64,000 bases of DNA from Tigriopus japonicus (lineage: Eukaryota; Arthropoda; Copepoda; Harpacticoida; Harpacticidae). Below the pieces are notes generated by a model that did not search any database, was not told the DNA's origin, and saw only the letters and a program-made list of their open reading frames with translations. Shown piece by piece: positions 35,093 to 46,620 of this stretch. Positions within the stretch are counted from its first letter, which is position 1; each line of letters begins with the position of its first letter. The position numbers were made by a program, and so were the translations under genes. The stretch lies in NCBI GenBank assembly GCA_010645155.1, contig CM021319.1:1678494-1742493 (forward strand), written 5' to 3'.

Positions 35093-36192
35093 ATATGCGA
35101 TTTCAATTACTTATCATTGGAATAATAAAAAAAGGAAAGATTAACTATGAAATGCTGAGATTTGATTTGTTGTCAAATTTAGCTTTAATAAAATGGCTGT
35201 TTTATGTTTTTCTAAAAGGGTGAAAGTATTACATTTATCTAGACAAGAAATCTCTGCACTGAACAAGCGCAAAAAGAGGCAGATTTATGCAAACAGATTT
35301 GGTTTTGTGTTTATGCACGGCTGTTTTTCGGCATTTTGCAAGTATGTTGTTCACATACGAAAATGAAATGGCTTTAATTTACCTTTCAAATATCAGATTC
35401 CATGCAATCGAAATGCCAGAATATTCCCGAAATAAAAAAAAACCTATCGTTTTTTAAGATGAGTTTATTTTTAATAAACTGAAAATATGACAAAAAATTG
35501 AAAAGTAAAAAAGCAACGGCTTGAAAAAAACCTGTCTGCTTACACCGATCCAGAATCTTAAACCGTTGTGAAAGATTCTGGATCGCTTTATTGGCATGTT
35601 CTTTGACAATATTTATTGTACAATCTTGAGTCATTTGGCCTGTAGGAAAAGAAGTCAAACGAATAGAGCTGGGCAATATATGCATAAAAATTTTGCATAT
35701 GCGCTATTACAAGATGCAAATGCAAAAATGGCGACCCCTCACAGGATAATGTTTTGTAGCTTTGGGTGCATTGATTTCTCTCGTTGGAATTAACACATCA
35801 TCGTTATCCATATTTTTTCAGGTTTAATAAAGCATTATGAAGTAATCACAAGATCAATGCAATAATTGAAAAGTTTTCAGACAACTTTTCAAAATATTTT
35901 CTCGGCTTCTTGGCCAAAGGATTTTTGAACTCGTTGAGAACTGGTTTTACTTTTCCAAAGTTTTATCTTTCCCTGAAGAACAGATTTAGAGATTTTAGCA
36001 ATACGTTCAAGAATTAGAACCACCAAACATCAAAACAAAATATCTAAATATCCATAGTTTTGGAATCTTTTACGGTGACTGAGCTGCCATGCCTATAGAA
36101 TCCAAATTTTCAAGGAATCGTAGAATGTCAAACTTAGTTACCCCTCCACCTGACTTATTGCAATTTTTCGTCGAACTCTATGGCGAATGAAA
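35093..36192. other. Intergenic, one perfect hairpin
   Basis: No gene recognised apart from the hairpin at 35546-35585. The end of the stretch is the upstream region of the first cysteine-rich peptide gene. Confidence 0.45.
35546..35585. repeat. Perfect 14-bp inverted repeat with 12-nt loop
   Basis: CGATCCAGAATCTT at 35546-35559 is exactly complementary to 35572-35585. It could be a small structured RNA, a MITE remnant or a cruciform. No surrounding RNA-gene signals were seen. Confidence 0.75.
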
Positions 36193-36223
36193 CACCTGAA
36201 CCTTCAAAAACAAGGTTTAAAAG
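36193..36223 (+). promoter_or_regulatory. Conserved core promoter of cysteine-rich peptide gene A
   Basis: CACCTGAACCTTCAA (36193-36207) and a TATA-like TTTAAAAG (36216-36223) 60 bp before the ATG. Both recur upstream of gene B in the same order and spacing, followed by a shared GCGYTGGATTGAC block. Gene C keeps only the TATA box. This level of upstream conservation suggests shared expression control. Confidence 0.6.
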
Positions 36224-36275
36224 CGCTGGATTGACGATATTCTAGCACAATTTAATCAAACTTTGATTCGACAAC

Positions 36276-36649
36276 ATGAAGTGTACTTTTGAATTCCTTG
36301 CCATTCTTTCCATTTTCGCCGTGGTCGGTTGGGCACAAGAATATCAAGACAATCTCGGGGAAGACCCATCTGTGGATGAACAAGACTTTACCGGGAGAGG
36401 AGAGCTGTTCAGTTTTCACTTGAACGATTGTTCTCGCCAATTTTGTAAGCCTTCAAAAAATTCATTGGTACTAAATTGTGTCAGTTAAAATGAATCAAAT
36501 CAATTTTAGGTCCGACTTTCCAACACGAATGTTGCTGCGAAGGAGCGTTGAGCGGAGGAGAGGCTTGTTGCAAAGTGGAAACCAATGGAGAAGCTTGTTC
36601 ACTTTACGTCTGCAAAGGCGGAAGTTGGGAATGTGCGGAAGGTTGCTGA
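36276..36649 (+). CDS. Cysteine-rich secreted peptide, copy A (102 residues, two exons)
   Basis: Exon 1 is 36276-36444, the intron is 36445-36509 (65 bp, GTAAGC donor, TTTTAG acceptor) and exon 2 is 36510-36649, ending TGA. The phase-1 intron splits the codon of Cys57. Residues 1-20 are a signal peptide (core FLAILSIFAVVGWA). Residues 21-45 are an acidic spacer ending in GELF. Then comes an 11-Cys core, C-x4-C-x6-CCC-x9-CC-x8-C-x4-C-x6-C-x3-C (Cys 52, 57, 64, 65, 66, 76, 77, 86, 91, 98, 102). Genes B and C share every core cysteine and the intron position. I do not recognise the family. The architecture is that of a secreted, disulfide-rich effector such as an antimicrobial, toxin-like, cuticle or signalling peptide; function is inference. 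The odd cysteine count suggests one free Cys or a disulfide dimer. Confidence 0.85.
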
Positions 36650-36728
36650 ATGAACAATGATGGCTATCAAGAATAAGCTGCAAATTAAAACCAAATGAAA
36701 AATGATCCACCTAAAGCTCGTCCCAAGA

Positions 36729-36734
36729 AATAAA
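36729..36734 (+). terminator. Polyadenylation signal of gene A
   Basis: AATAAA 80 bp after the stop codon. Confidence 0.6.
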
Positions 36735-38846
36735 AACGGCTTTCGCCGATTCAGGTTTTCCGCAATCCGTTGCTTGAAAGTACGTTACTAACAGTGCTGC
36801 CAGATTTTAATATGTGAAGGTGTGAAGGAAGTAGATTGGGAAAATTCTAATGGACGGATTCTCGACTACAAAAGTAGGAGTCAGTTCCCAGTGGTTCAAA
36901 ATGAAAAAGCACCAATTTAAATGCCGATTTTAGTCTTAAACTAAATATTTTGCCAAACATATCCTTCTTGTTTACAAAGCTTCAACCAGTGCTCTCAGAT
37001 TTATTTCGTCAAAACTACCCAGATAATTATCCAAACTTTGACTTTTTACAATAAATAACCAAACAATTACCAAACTTTTTTTATTTTCAATTTTGATTAG
37101 TAAATAATGTTTTTAACACTTGTTTATTGATATTTAAAGGTATGAAAATTATCTAACCAGATGACAAGACAGCCCTTGAAAGAAATTATCCTAACAAAGC
37201 AATTGTGAATTGTTCCTAACACAACATGCTATTCTCATGGTGCTATTGCTTGGACACTTCACACAAGTTTTTCAAATGCAAAAAGTTGTCCTATCTTATT
37301 AGCGGTCCTTGAAAGATCTTGCAACACGCGGTAGAATGAATTCATTTGCCTGAATTTCAAAGATGCATAACTTTTAACTCCATTGTTCCATTGAGCTGAA
37401 AAATTGTAGACAAATTCTTTAAAATATTAATAACAGCTCCTGAAAAATATCATTAAGAGCTTCTGTAAAATGTCAATAACACCTCCCGTAAAATATCAAT
37501 AACAGCTTCTGTAAAATTTCAATAGCAGCTCCTGTAAAATAAAAATAACAGCTGCTTTAAAATATCAATAACAGCTTCTGTAAAATATGAATAACAACTC
37601 CTGTAAAATATCAATAACAACTCCTATAAAATATCAATAACAGCTCTTGTAAAATATAACACATTCTCGTGAATGGGAGCAAGGATGATCAAATGTGAAG
37701 CTGTCATTGCAGTCCAGCAGAAGTCTAAGCACCCAAGTAATACTGTTCACAGCTTACAACTGATCACCTCTAAAATTTTGTTTGTTGGATTACACTTGCC
37801 CCTGAATGAATAAAAATGATAATAAATGAAAACATATTGAATATGTTTAAGACATATCTGAATATCTTAAAAATCACAAAACCATGGAGATCTTTTTTTG
37901 GCCTGCAATCAATACTTGATGTATGCTTCTATTCGTTTAATTATTTTGGAACAGTAAAATTATCTAAAAAGAGGGGCACATCCTATTTGGCACCTCTAAA
38001 GGACTTCCAAACTTTCAAGACTACCATACCAAGTATATAGCTCCCCATGACATCACAACTCATTTGACATTTGTAAATACATAATGTTGTCAAGTTCAAG
38101 TATGGGTTAGGAATTGAAATAGGTTTAATATTTATCTACCTACAATGAATATTTTGGAGAGAACTTGTCTAATTATTGAATGAATAAAACAAAAATATTA
38201 TCACAATATGATTTCTTAAAGAAATATGCGTTTCTACTAATTACAATGTGTGATGTATATTTTAGCAAACCTGTTTGACTTTGCCGGTGACTGGGGTTTG
38301 TTTATTTACGCAAGGGTTTCTTAATACAGGATTTGAAACCTCATTGGAAAAAGTGCCTGTCTCAAATTATGCGTCATTCAGGCAACCCAAGCCAATTCTC
38401 ATTGGGCAGGATTGGCCACATCTGCCATTCAAAAGGTGACGAGATCATTGACAAGCAGACAGCATGATTTCATCTCATGACAGAACAACATCTTTTTATA
38501 ATTTGAGTGTTAAGTTCCTTCTGCTATTCATACGCTCATGGCAGGTTTCTATTATTTGAAGAAATGACTTGAGCCTTTATCATTTTGCAAGATCCAAATC
38601 ACAATTATAGAAAGTCTACAATTTGCAGTCACCCTTGTTTGTTTTGCCAGTTGCTTCTCGCTCACAACATTTGAAACATCTTGAAAAATCATCTTGAAAT
38701 GTGATAAATTCATCTGTGCAGTGCTTTTTAAGTGTGTTTTTTAAAGTCACGTTCAGTTCTTTTGACAATACTCCTTCATCTGATATAGTGCTACAGCCTA
38801 TGGTTAATGGCACACCCACCTTTGATAGTGCAAAAGTTTGAGTGAC
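36735..38846. other. AT-rich intergenic DNA containing a 23-bp minisatellite
   Basis: Apart from the minisatellite (37421-37660) no gene is recognised. A minus-strand frame ending at 38616 encodes a Cys-containing C-terminus (CFKCCE) but opens without ATG and has no assigned splice sites, so it is left unassigned. Confidence 0.4.
37421..37660 (+). repeat. 23-bp minisatellite, about 10 copies
   Basis: Tandem units of consensus AAAATATCAATAACAGCTCC followed by TGT, with point differences between copies (CTCC/TTCT, ATCA/ATGA) but a steady 23-bp period. Confidence 0.9.
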
Positions 38847-38997
38847 ATGAGTAACTTCTCACCCAAAGTCATTTTGGGAATCAATCAAATCCCAACTACT
38901 GATCGATTGTTCATGGTGTGTCAGTTCGTCTTGATGGTGGGGCTTGTTCTGTTGGTGATTCAGCCACATACCAAACATCCATATACTTTTTCTAAAT
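38847..38997 (+). CDS. Candidate first exon with one membrane segment
   Basis: From the ATG at 38847, 50 codons run to a GTGAGT donor (38998-39003); without splicing a TGA follows at once. The peptide has a short polar start, then a hydrophobic segment (FVLMVGLVLLVI), then a polar tail. The strong donor makes a first exon plausible, but I found no matching downstream exon before the aldehyde dehydrogenase gene. It could be chance. Confidence 0.22.
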
Positions 38998-40654
38998 GTG
39001 AGTGAACCAAGCAAGTAAGATAAATCTCAGTGTGTGCATTGTGTGAGGCATATTTCTGGGCATCTTTCAAGCTCAAAACAGACTATTTTTCTTAACATAT
39101 ATCTGCCCAAAATTTCAACACAAACGTATTTGGTCCATTGACGAAGTCACCAAAGAAAGAATTTTTATTTGATACTCCCTCTTGTAGTGCTTTTTATCAT
39201 TGCATGTGCATTATTATCATTGCATTGTGAAGTACTTAATGATCTTATTGAGACAGCATTAAGTAGTACAAGAAACTGTGGGTGTGTGACTTGAATCATA
39301 GCCTCTCATTACTATTTGGATCCGTGGATAAGAATGAATTTACTGAGAAACCCATGTTTTGAAACTTGACATGGTGATAAGGTAGGAGGAATGTGCACTC
39401 TAGTTAGAATGTATTGAATTAAAGAAAGGTATCTTAATCTAACTTAATGAATGGATAAAAAGAATGTGTCAGTCAATACACATGACACACCCATTGTGAC
39501 TCTTGGCAGAATAATAGTATGATGTCTTATTGCTTTTGTATTTGATACATATTAATGCACAAAGGGTGATAAATTAAACTTTAGTATGGCTTTTCATGTG
39601 CAAAACAGCTATATAATCAACAATTGCTTACATTAACCATAAGCCATTAAGGTATACCAAATATTTCATGAAGAAATCACCTATCTGAATCACTTGTATG
39701 GATATTTACATACATTCAAATTGGATTGTCTCAAGTTAAATATATGTTAAAATTTGATGTTTTGAGTTGTCTATCCATGCATGAGTCTTACAAAAATATC
39801 AAAACTGTGAAACTCCTTTACATGGGAGATGCGGAGACTGAAAAAATAAGCTAGAGAAAAGGTAACTAAGTTGTTAACATCTAACATAAGTCTGCATTGA
39901 GTAACGTAGCTTCCCGAGCATCATGACGCTTACAGAAAAGGTTGCGTGGCCGTCAGCCGTCCAGAAGTTCCGTGGTCTATGATTTACGTCAGCTCCTATG
40001 TACGTGGATTTTTTAAGCTATGTAACGTTCATACATTTGCGGTCGGGAATCCGTCCACAGAAAAATACCCGCAGGAATTCCAAAAAGAACCGCAAAACCA
40101 CTCGGGCTCTAGGGAAAGCCTAGAGAACACGGAATCCGCTTAGAAATGATACGTTTCATTGTGCCGGTAAAATTACGTTTGATGAGACTGTCACCGGGAA
40201 AATGGGCATGTCAGCCTCAAAGGCTTTAGTCTTTGGTAACTTTTCAGTCAAATCTTCGGGCAACACTGTTCCAACGATATAACACTTGACTGGCTTGTTT
40301 GTTGATGATGTTGAACGTTCAAGTGTGCGTCATCCACCTCCCTCGATCGGATTTCTTTTTTTTGTCACTCGTACCTTCTTCTTCCTTCGTTCGTGCCTTC
40401 TGTGTGTGTGTGAGTGTTTGTTGAATGGTTCTGGCGTGACTGATCAGTCACTCACAACTAAAGATGCTTGATCTAAGCTTAGCTTTACTCACAACTATCC
40501 AATCCCGTCTAGCTCGTCCAACTTGAAGAAGTTCAACCCATCAGGTTACAGTCCACGACGATTGCCCTCGCTCGATCAACTAACTCCACATCCTTTTCAT
40601 CAGACCGGTCAAACCGGTTCCCTCGACAATTCTCTCGTCCCAAGTCAGGCCTAT
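38998..40654. other. Intergenic, upstream region of the aldehyde dehydrogenase gene
   Basis: AT-rich to about 39.9 kb, then more GC-rich towards the next gene. No gene recognised. A GT/GA-rich stretch sits near 40400. Confidence 0.45.
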
Positions 40655-40705
40655 TCATCCCTCCCTCCATTCATTCATCCATCCATCCATCTATCTATCC
40701 ATCTC
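40655..40705 (+). repeat. (CCAT/CTAT)n microsatellite in the 5' flank or UTR of ALDH9
   Basis: Tetranucleotide tract of CATT, CATC and CTAT units, ending 52 bp before the ATG of the aldehyde dehydrogenase gene, so probably in its promoter or 5' UTR. Confidence 0.8.
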
Positions 40706-40756
40706 GTGTCATCATCGTGTCCCTACCCTGCTCGATCCCCCAATCGTGGTTGGATC

Positions 40757-42934
<2,178 letters not shown>

Positions 42935-43249
42935 CCATTCTATCCGTGTTACCGGGTAGGAACTGATTGATGCCCGGAAGGCAATGCCGACAATGCAAGT
43001 CAAACAAATGAGAATGGCTGAGGACGGACGATTGGGCGTGAAAACAAATTTTGGAACGAATGTGATTTCCCTTGAAGTTGAATATCGTTATTTTGAAGGG
43101 ACAGTGACACCTCATGTTTTGAAAAAAAAAACAAGTATACCATACTTGCCATGGTGGTTACCTTTAACTCTATGAGAGTGTTTGCTCGAATGTCAAGGAT
43201 TCCAATGAAGTTTTTCGATGTCATTGGATCATAATGAAGTTATTTTGTT

Positions 43250-43470
43250 GAGGTGTGCATTTTAAATTTGGTCAAATAGCTATATTAACTCACTTACAAC
43301 CACTAAAACCAACATATTTTCAAAAACCACATTAATAGATATTTGAAGGTTTTAGATTAAGAATTGAAGCGAACTTTTATCAATGTCTAATTAGCAAGTT
43401 CTATCAATACTTTTTTCAATTTCAAATTGCATCAAATTATGCCATGGAATGCTCCGGTTGTGAGTAAGAG
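43250..43470 (+). repeat. Diverged dispersed repeat related to 55162-55440
   Basis: Shares with 55240-55440 a series of blocks in the same order (ATYAAMTCACTTA, AACCACYAAAACSAACA, TTAATAGATATT, then CAAATTGCA). A further block, GGAATGCTCCG at about 43450, recurs inverted near 55945. Noncoding; probably a degraded transposon family. Confidence 0.55.
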
Positions 43471-43649
43471 GAATTTCATAGAAACATAATTTGTACCTTC
43501 AACGTCAAAAAAATAAATAATTATTCCTTTCTGTATGGTTTTGTCCGAGTTACAAGACTAATTTAAAATAGACCTTAAAATGTTTTCACTCCGTGGAAAT
43601 TTTCCACGCAGACACTTTTTGGGATTGAAAAATTGGCCAAAGGTCGGAA

Positions 43650-44080
43650 GGAATTTTCAGGTGGAAAATTGAAATTTTATCAAAAATCAGCATATCTGCT
43701 TCCTCAAATCTCTTTTGGTGCTATATTATATTTAAACTTTGAGATCAGATAAGCATATTTTTCATGAAAAATTGTATTATTCTTTGATCAGTTCTTGGCT
43801 ATTTGTGTCGGATTGTATAGCCTGACTAGACAGAGGGCCGATCAAAGCTACGAAAGCCTGATAAACTTTGCCTTAAACTTTGTTCTAATTTAAATTATAC
43901 CGTGAAGTAAATTCACCTTTGTTATGTAATGCATGTATGTAAGCTGTAACACCAAGTGAAAAAAGGAACATTCTGACCAACCGAGGAAGAAACCTGAAAC
44001 AACCAACATTACCAAGTTTCGGAGCATAGTTAAGAGGGAATGCGTGGCGTTAATATTCAGTCATTTATAAAAGCTGTGTT
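43650..44080 (+). repeat. Diverged about 400-bp repeat, copy 1 (copy 2 at 46280-46620)
   Basis: Blocks in common and in order with 46280-46620: TTTTGGTGCTA versus TTGTGGTGCTA, CTTTGATCAGTTCT versus CTCTGATCAGCTCT, and GGGAATGCGTGGCGTTAATA versus GGGAATGAGTGGCATCAATA. Noncoding. The two copies bracket peptide gene B and the minisatellite. Confidence 0.55.
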
Positions 44081-44407
44081 GTGAAAAGTTTGCCCTTTTT
44101 GGCGTTTTTTTAAAAGTCTTCAACAACTCTTTTTTTCAACAAATCTTGAAACGTCGATGTCAAGGGAGTGAATTACGAACAGAATGAAAAAGAGGCATGT
44201 AAGCTGGAGCTATTATTGGTGTGCGGTCAATGACTCGAGGTGAAAGGTATTTACCTTCCACCTTTCACAAATTTGACATTATCCATGATTTTTCTCGTTC
44301 TAAGACGACCTGGTCACCTGGGATACAAATTCTTCACAAGCATTTTTACATTTAAGATTTGCAGATTTAATTCTCAACCATAGAAATTGTCATTAATCAT
44401 GATTCAT

Positions 44408-44778
44408 TCAGCATCCTTTGGCACATTCCCAATGCTCGCCGTTGCAAACGTACAAGGAACAGACTTCGCTATTGGTTTTCACCCCGCAACAAGCCTCGCC
44501 TCCGCTTAATGCTCCTTCACAACAACATTCATGCTTGTAAGTCGGACCTAAAAAATGAAGAAAGTGACAGAGTTGTGACAACATAGAACACGAATAAGAC
44601 TGTTCATACAAAATTGGCGAGAGCAATCGTTCAAATGATAGGTAAACAATTCCCCTCCACCAATTAAGCCTCGTCTATCCTCGGAAGAGTCTTCATTGGG
44701 AATCGCTTCGTAGTCTTCTGCCCAAGCAACTATGGTGAACATAGAAAGAACGGCAAGTAATCCAAAGGTGAACTTCAT
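44408..44778 (-). CDS. Cysteine-rich secreted peptide, copy B (102 residues, two exons)
   Basis: Minus strand. Exon 1 is 44778-44610, the intron is 44609-44548 (62 bp, GTATGA donor, TTTTAG acceptor) and exon 2 is 44547-44408, ending TGA. The phase-1 intron splits the Cys57 codon exactly as in copy A, and the length (102 residues) is the same. The signal peptide core is LLAVLSMFTIVAWA, followed by an acidic spacer with an RR pair at 35-36, then GGGELF and the 11-Cys core with spacing identical to copy A. The segment HECCCEGALSGGEACC is the same as in copy A. An ATTAAA-type signal (TTTAAT on the plus strand, about 44368) may serve for polyadenylation. A recent inverted duplicate of gene A by sequence, about 8 kb away. 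Role unknown, as for A. Confidence 0.85.
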
Positions 44779-44821
44779 GTTTTCGAATCAAGATTTGATT
44801 GTAGTTGAAATGTCAATCCAA

Positions 44822-44855
44822 CGCTTTTTATATTTCGTAATTGAAGGTTCAGGTG
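44822..44855 (-). promoter_or_regulatory. Conserved core promoter of peptide gene B
   Basis: On the minus strand: CACCTGAACCTTCAA (44855-44841), then TATAAAAAGCG (about 44832-44822) some 54 bp before the ATG, then the shared TTGGATTGAC. Same order as upstream of gene A. Confidence 0.65.
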
Positions 44856-45498
44856 TTGAAATCGACATTAATTAGGGAGAAGAATCCTTAGTAAAGCAAC
44901 TGGAGGACTTGGAATTCAGAAGAAAAGCTGGAAATTCCATTGAAAAAAATATTTCAAGAAATAAATTTACCTCTGGCATGGTGAATCTTGTTCTGAAATA
45001 TCTAAACGCGAAAGGGCAATCAAGCCTTCTGTTTGAAAACTTATTTCAAATTTCGTCATGGAACACTTGTGCTCAATAGCACGCCAAAATTTTACATGAC
45101 TCACAGGAAATTATATTATCAGTATCAGATACAATCTCTCTAATCAAATTCTAATATTTTTTAACTTTTCAAAACAAATTATTTTGCAATTTACTAATAA
45201 TGAAAATATTCCCTATTTTTCTTATTAAGGCCGGTCTACACTTGAAACTTTTCAGCTAAATAATTTGTCAAACATTTTGAAAATATTTCTTTGTGTTGCG
45301 TTTACACGTGAAAGTGCAAAATCTAATAAAATGACAAGCATTCACATTTTAAAAAGCATGAAAGGGTCAATAGTTATTTTGTTTTGAAATGTCTTAAAAG
45401 AAGAATCTGGCAAAGGTATCTTCTGCTTCTTATCAATTATCAATCCCAAAAAGCCAAGGAGGTGAAAGAAGATAAGGTGCAGAGAGCAGTAATGGCAT
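44856..45498. other. AT-rich intergenic DNA, nothing recognised
   Basis: No gene or clear structure between peptide gene B and the minisatellite. Confidence 0.5.
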
Positions 45499-45755
45499 AT
45501 GAATAAAAGCCATTTTCTGCCACCTGGCAGAAATTGGTGGCAGAAAATGGCTTTTGTTCATGCGAAAAAAGAGGCAGAAAGTGGCAGAAAATGGCAGAAA
45601 GTGGCAGAAAATGGCAGGTAGTGGCAGAAAATGGCAGGTAGTGGCAGAAAATGGCAGAAAGTGGCAGAAAATGACAGAAAGTGGCAGAAAGTGGCAGAAA
45701 ATGGCAGAAAATGACAGAAAGTGGCAGAAAGTGGCAGAAAATGGAAGAAAGTAGT
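45499..45755 (+). repeat. Hairpin plus GGCAGAAAAT/GGCAGAAAGT minisatellite
   Basis: The arms 45499-45524 and 45536-45561 pair almost perfectly (GCCATTTTCTGCCACC against its inverse) around an 11-nt spacer. Directly after them come about 19 tandem 10-bp units TGGCAGAAAA/TGGCAGAAAG to 45755. Because of the repeat, all frames on both strands stay open, so the ORFs here are not genes. The same 10-bp unit forms the centre of the palindrome at 56232-56491 and recurs at 56934-56953. Confidence 0.9.
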
Positions 45756-46279
45756 TTTGCCCTGTGTGGGCCGCAGGGAGCGTGGTCTGTGCCCCAGCCA
45801 GACTGCAGCCTCTTGACGACCTCTTTGACCAGGGCTTCTTGAACTTTTTTGAATCAGGGCCCCCTTAGGGCTTTTTGAGAAGCCCAAGGCCCCCCCTCCT
45901 CCACACACTGTAAAATGATGGTAAAAAATCCTTTGGATAGGCACATTTTAAGTAACGGTTTAAATATTCAAAAAATCAATCAAAAAATTATGATTAAAAT
46001 GCATTTTTTATATTCCGCACATTAAAGCGGCAGGGAATTACTGACTTTGGAAAAACGCAAAAAAATTTGAAGTTAACTTAAAAATTGAAGTAGCACTGAT
46101 TGTGATGGTAACTTTAAACAATCATAACTCTCAATCAAATATAACAGCCTTTGTTGAAATTCGCCTTTCAAATTACCTTACCAGACAACTTCAATGAAAT
46201 TTGAAGGAATATAGTAGTGATAATTGAAAAGTGAGTTGGTTTAGATTGTTAAATGAGATAATAACCTTTAAATCCATAC

Positions 46280-46620
46280 TTATTCGCCATCAGGAATTTC
46301 AGGAAGTTTGCTTCCCAAAGTTTCTTGTGGTGCTACTAGTATATCAGTTTGGAAATAAGAGTTCAGATACATTGTATTCTTCAAGGAAAATTGTTATGCT
46401 CTGATCAGCTCTCTTGCACCTGTTTTTAATTGTGGAGAAAATGTGGAAGGTCTGTAAGTTGGTTACAAAAGCTCCACTAAAGTCGCTTTGTTTTACGAAA
46501 ATGGACTTTGAAATAAATTCTCATGTCTTGCCAATAAATTGTTCAAAACTTCCAATCAATTAAATCGTTTTGGAGTATTGTAAGAAGGGAATGAGTGGCA
46601 TCAATATTCAAAATTAATCA
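46280..46620 (+). repeat. Diverged about 400-bp repeat, copy 2
   Basis: Partner of 43650-44080 in direct orientation; see that entry for the shared blocks. Confidence 0.55.

Noticed and set aside
37421..37660. Possible CRISPR-like array of short repeats
   Set aside because: Units are contiguous 23-bp tandem copies without unique spacers; eukaryotic context.
45554..45944. Long frames on both strands across the minisatellite (for example 66 and 128 codons)
   Set aside because: They are produced by the 10-bp GGCAGAAAAT repeat, which lacks stops in several frames; composition is purely repeat-driven.
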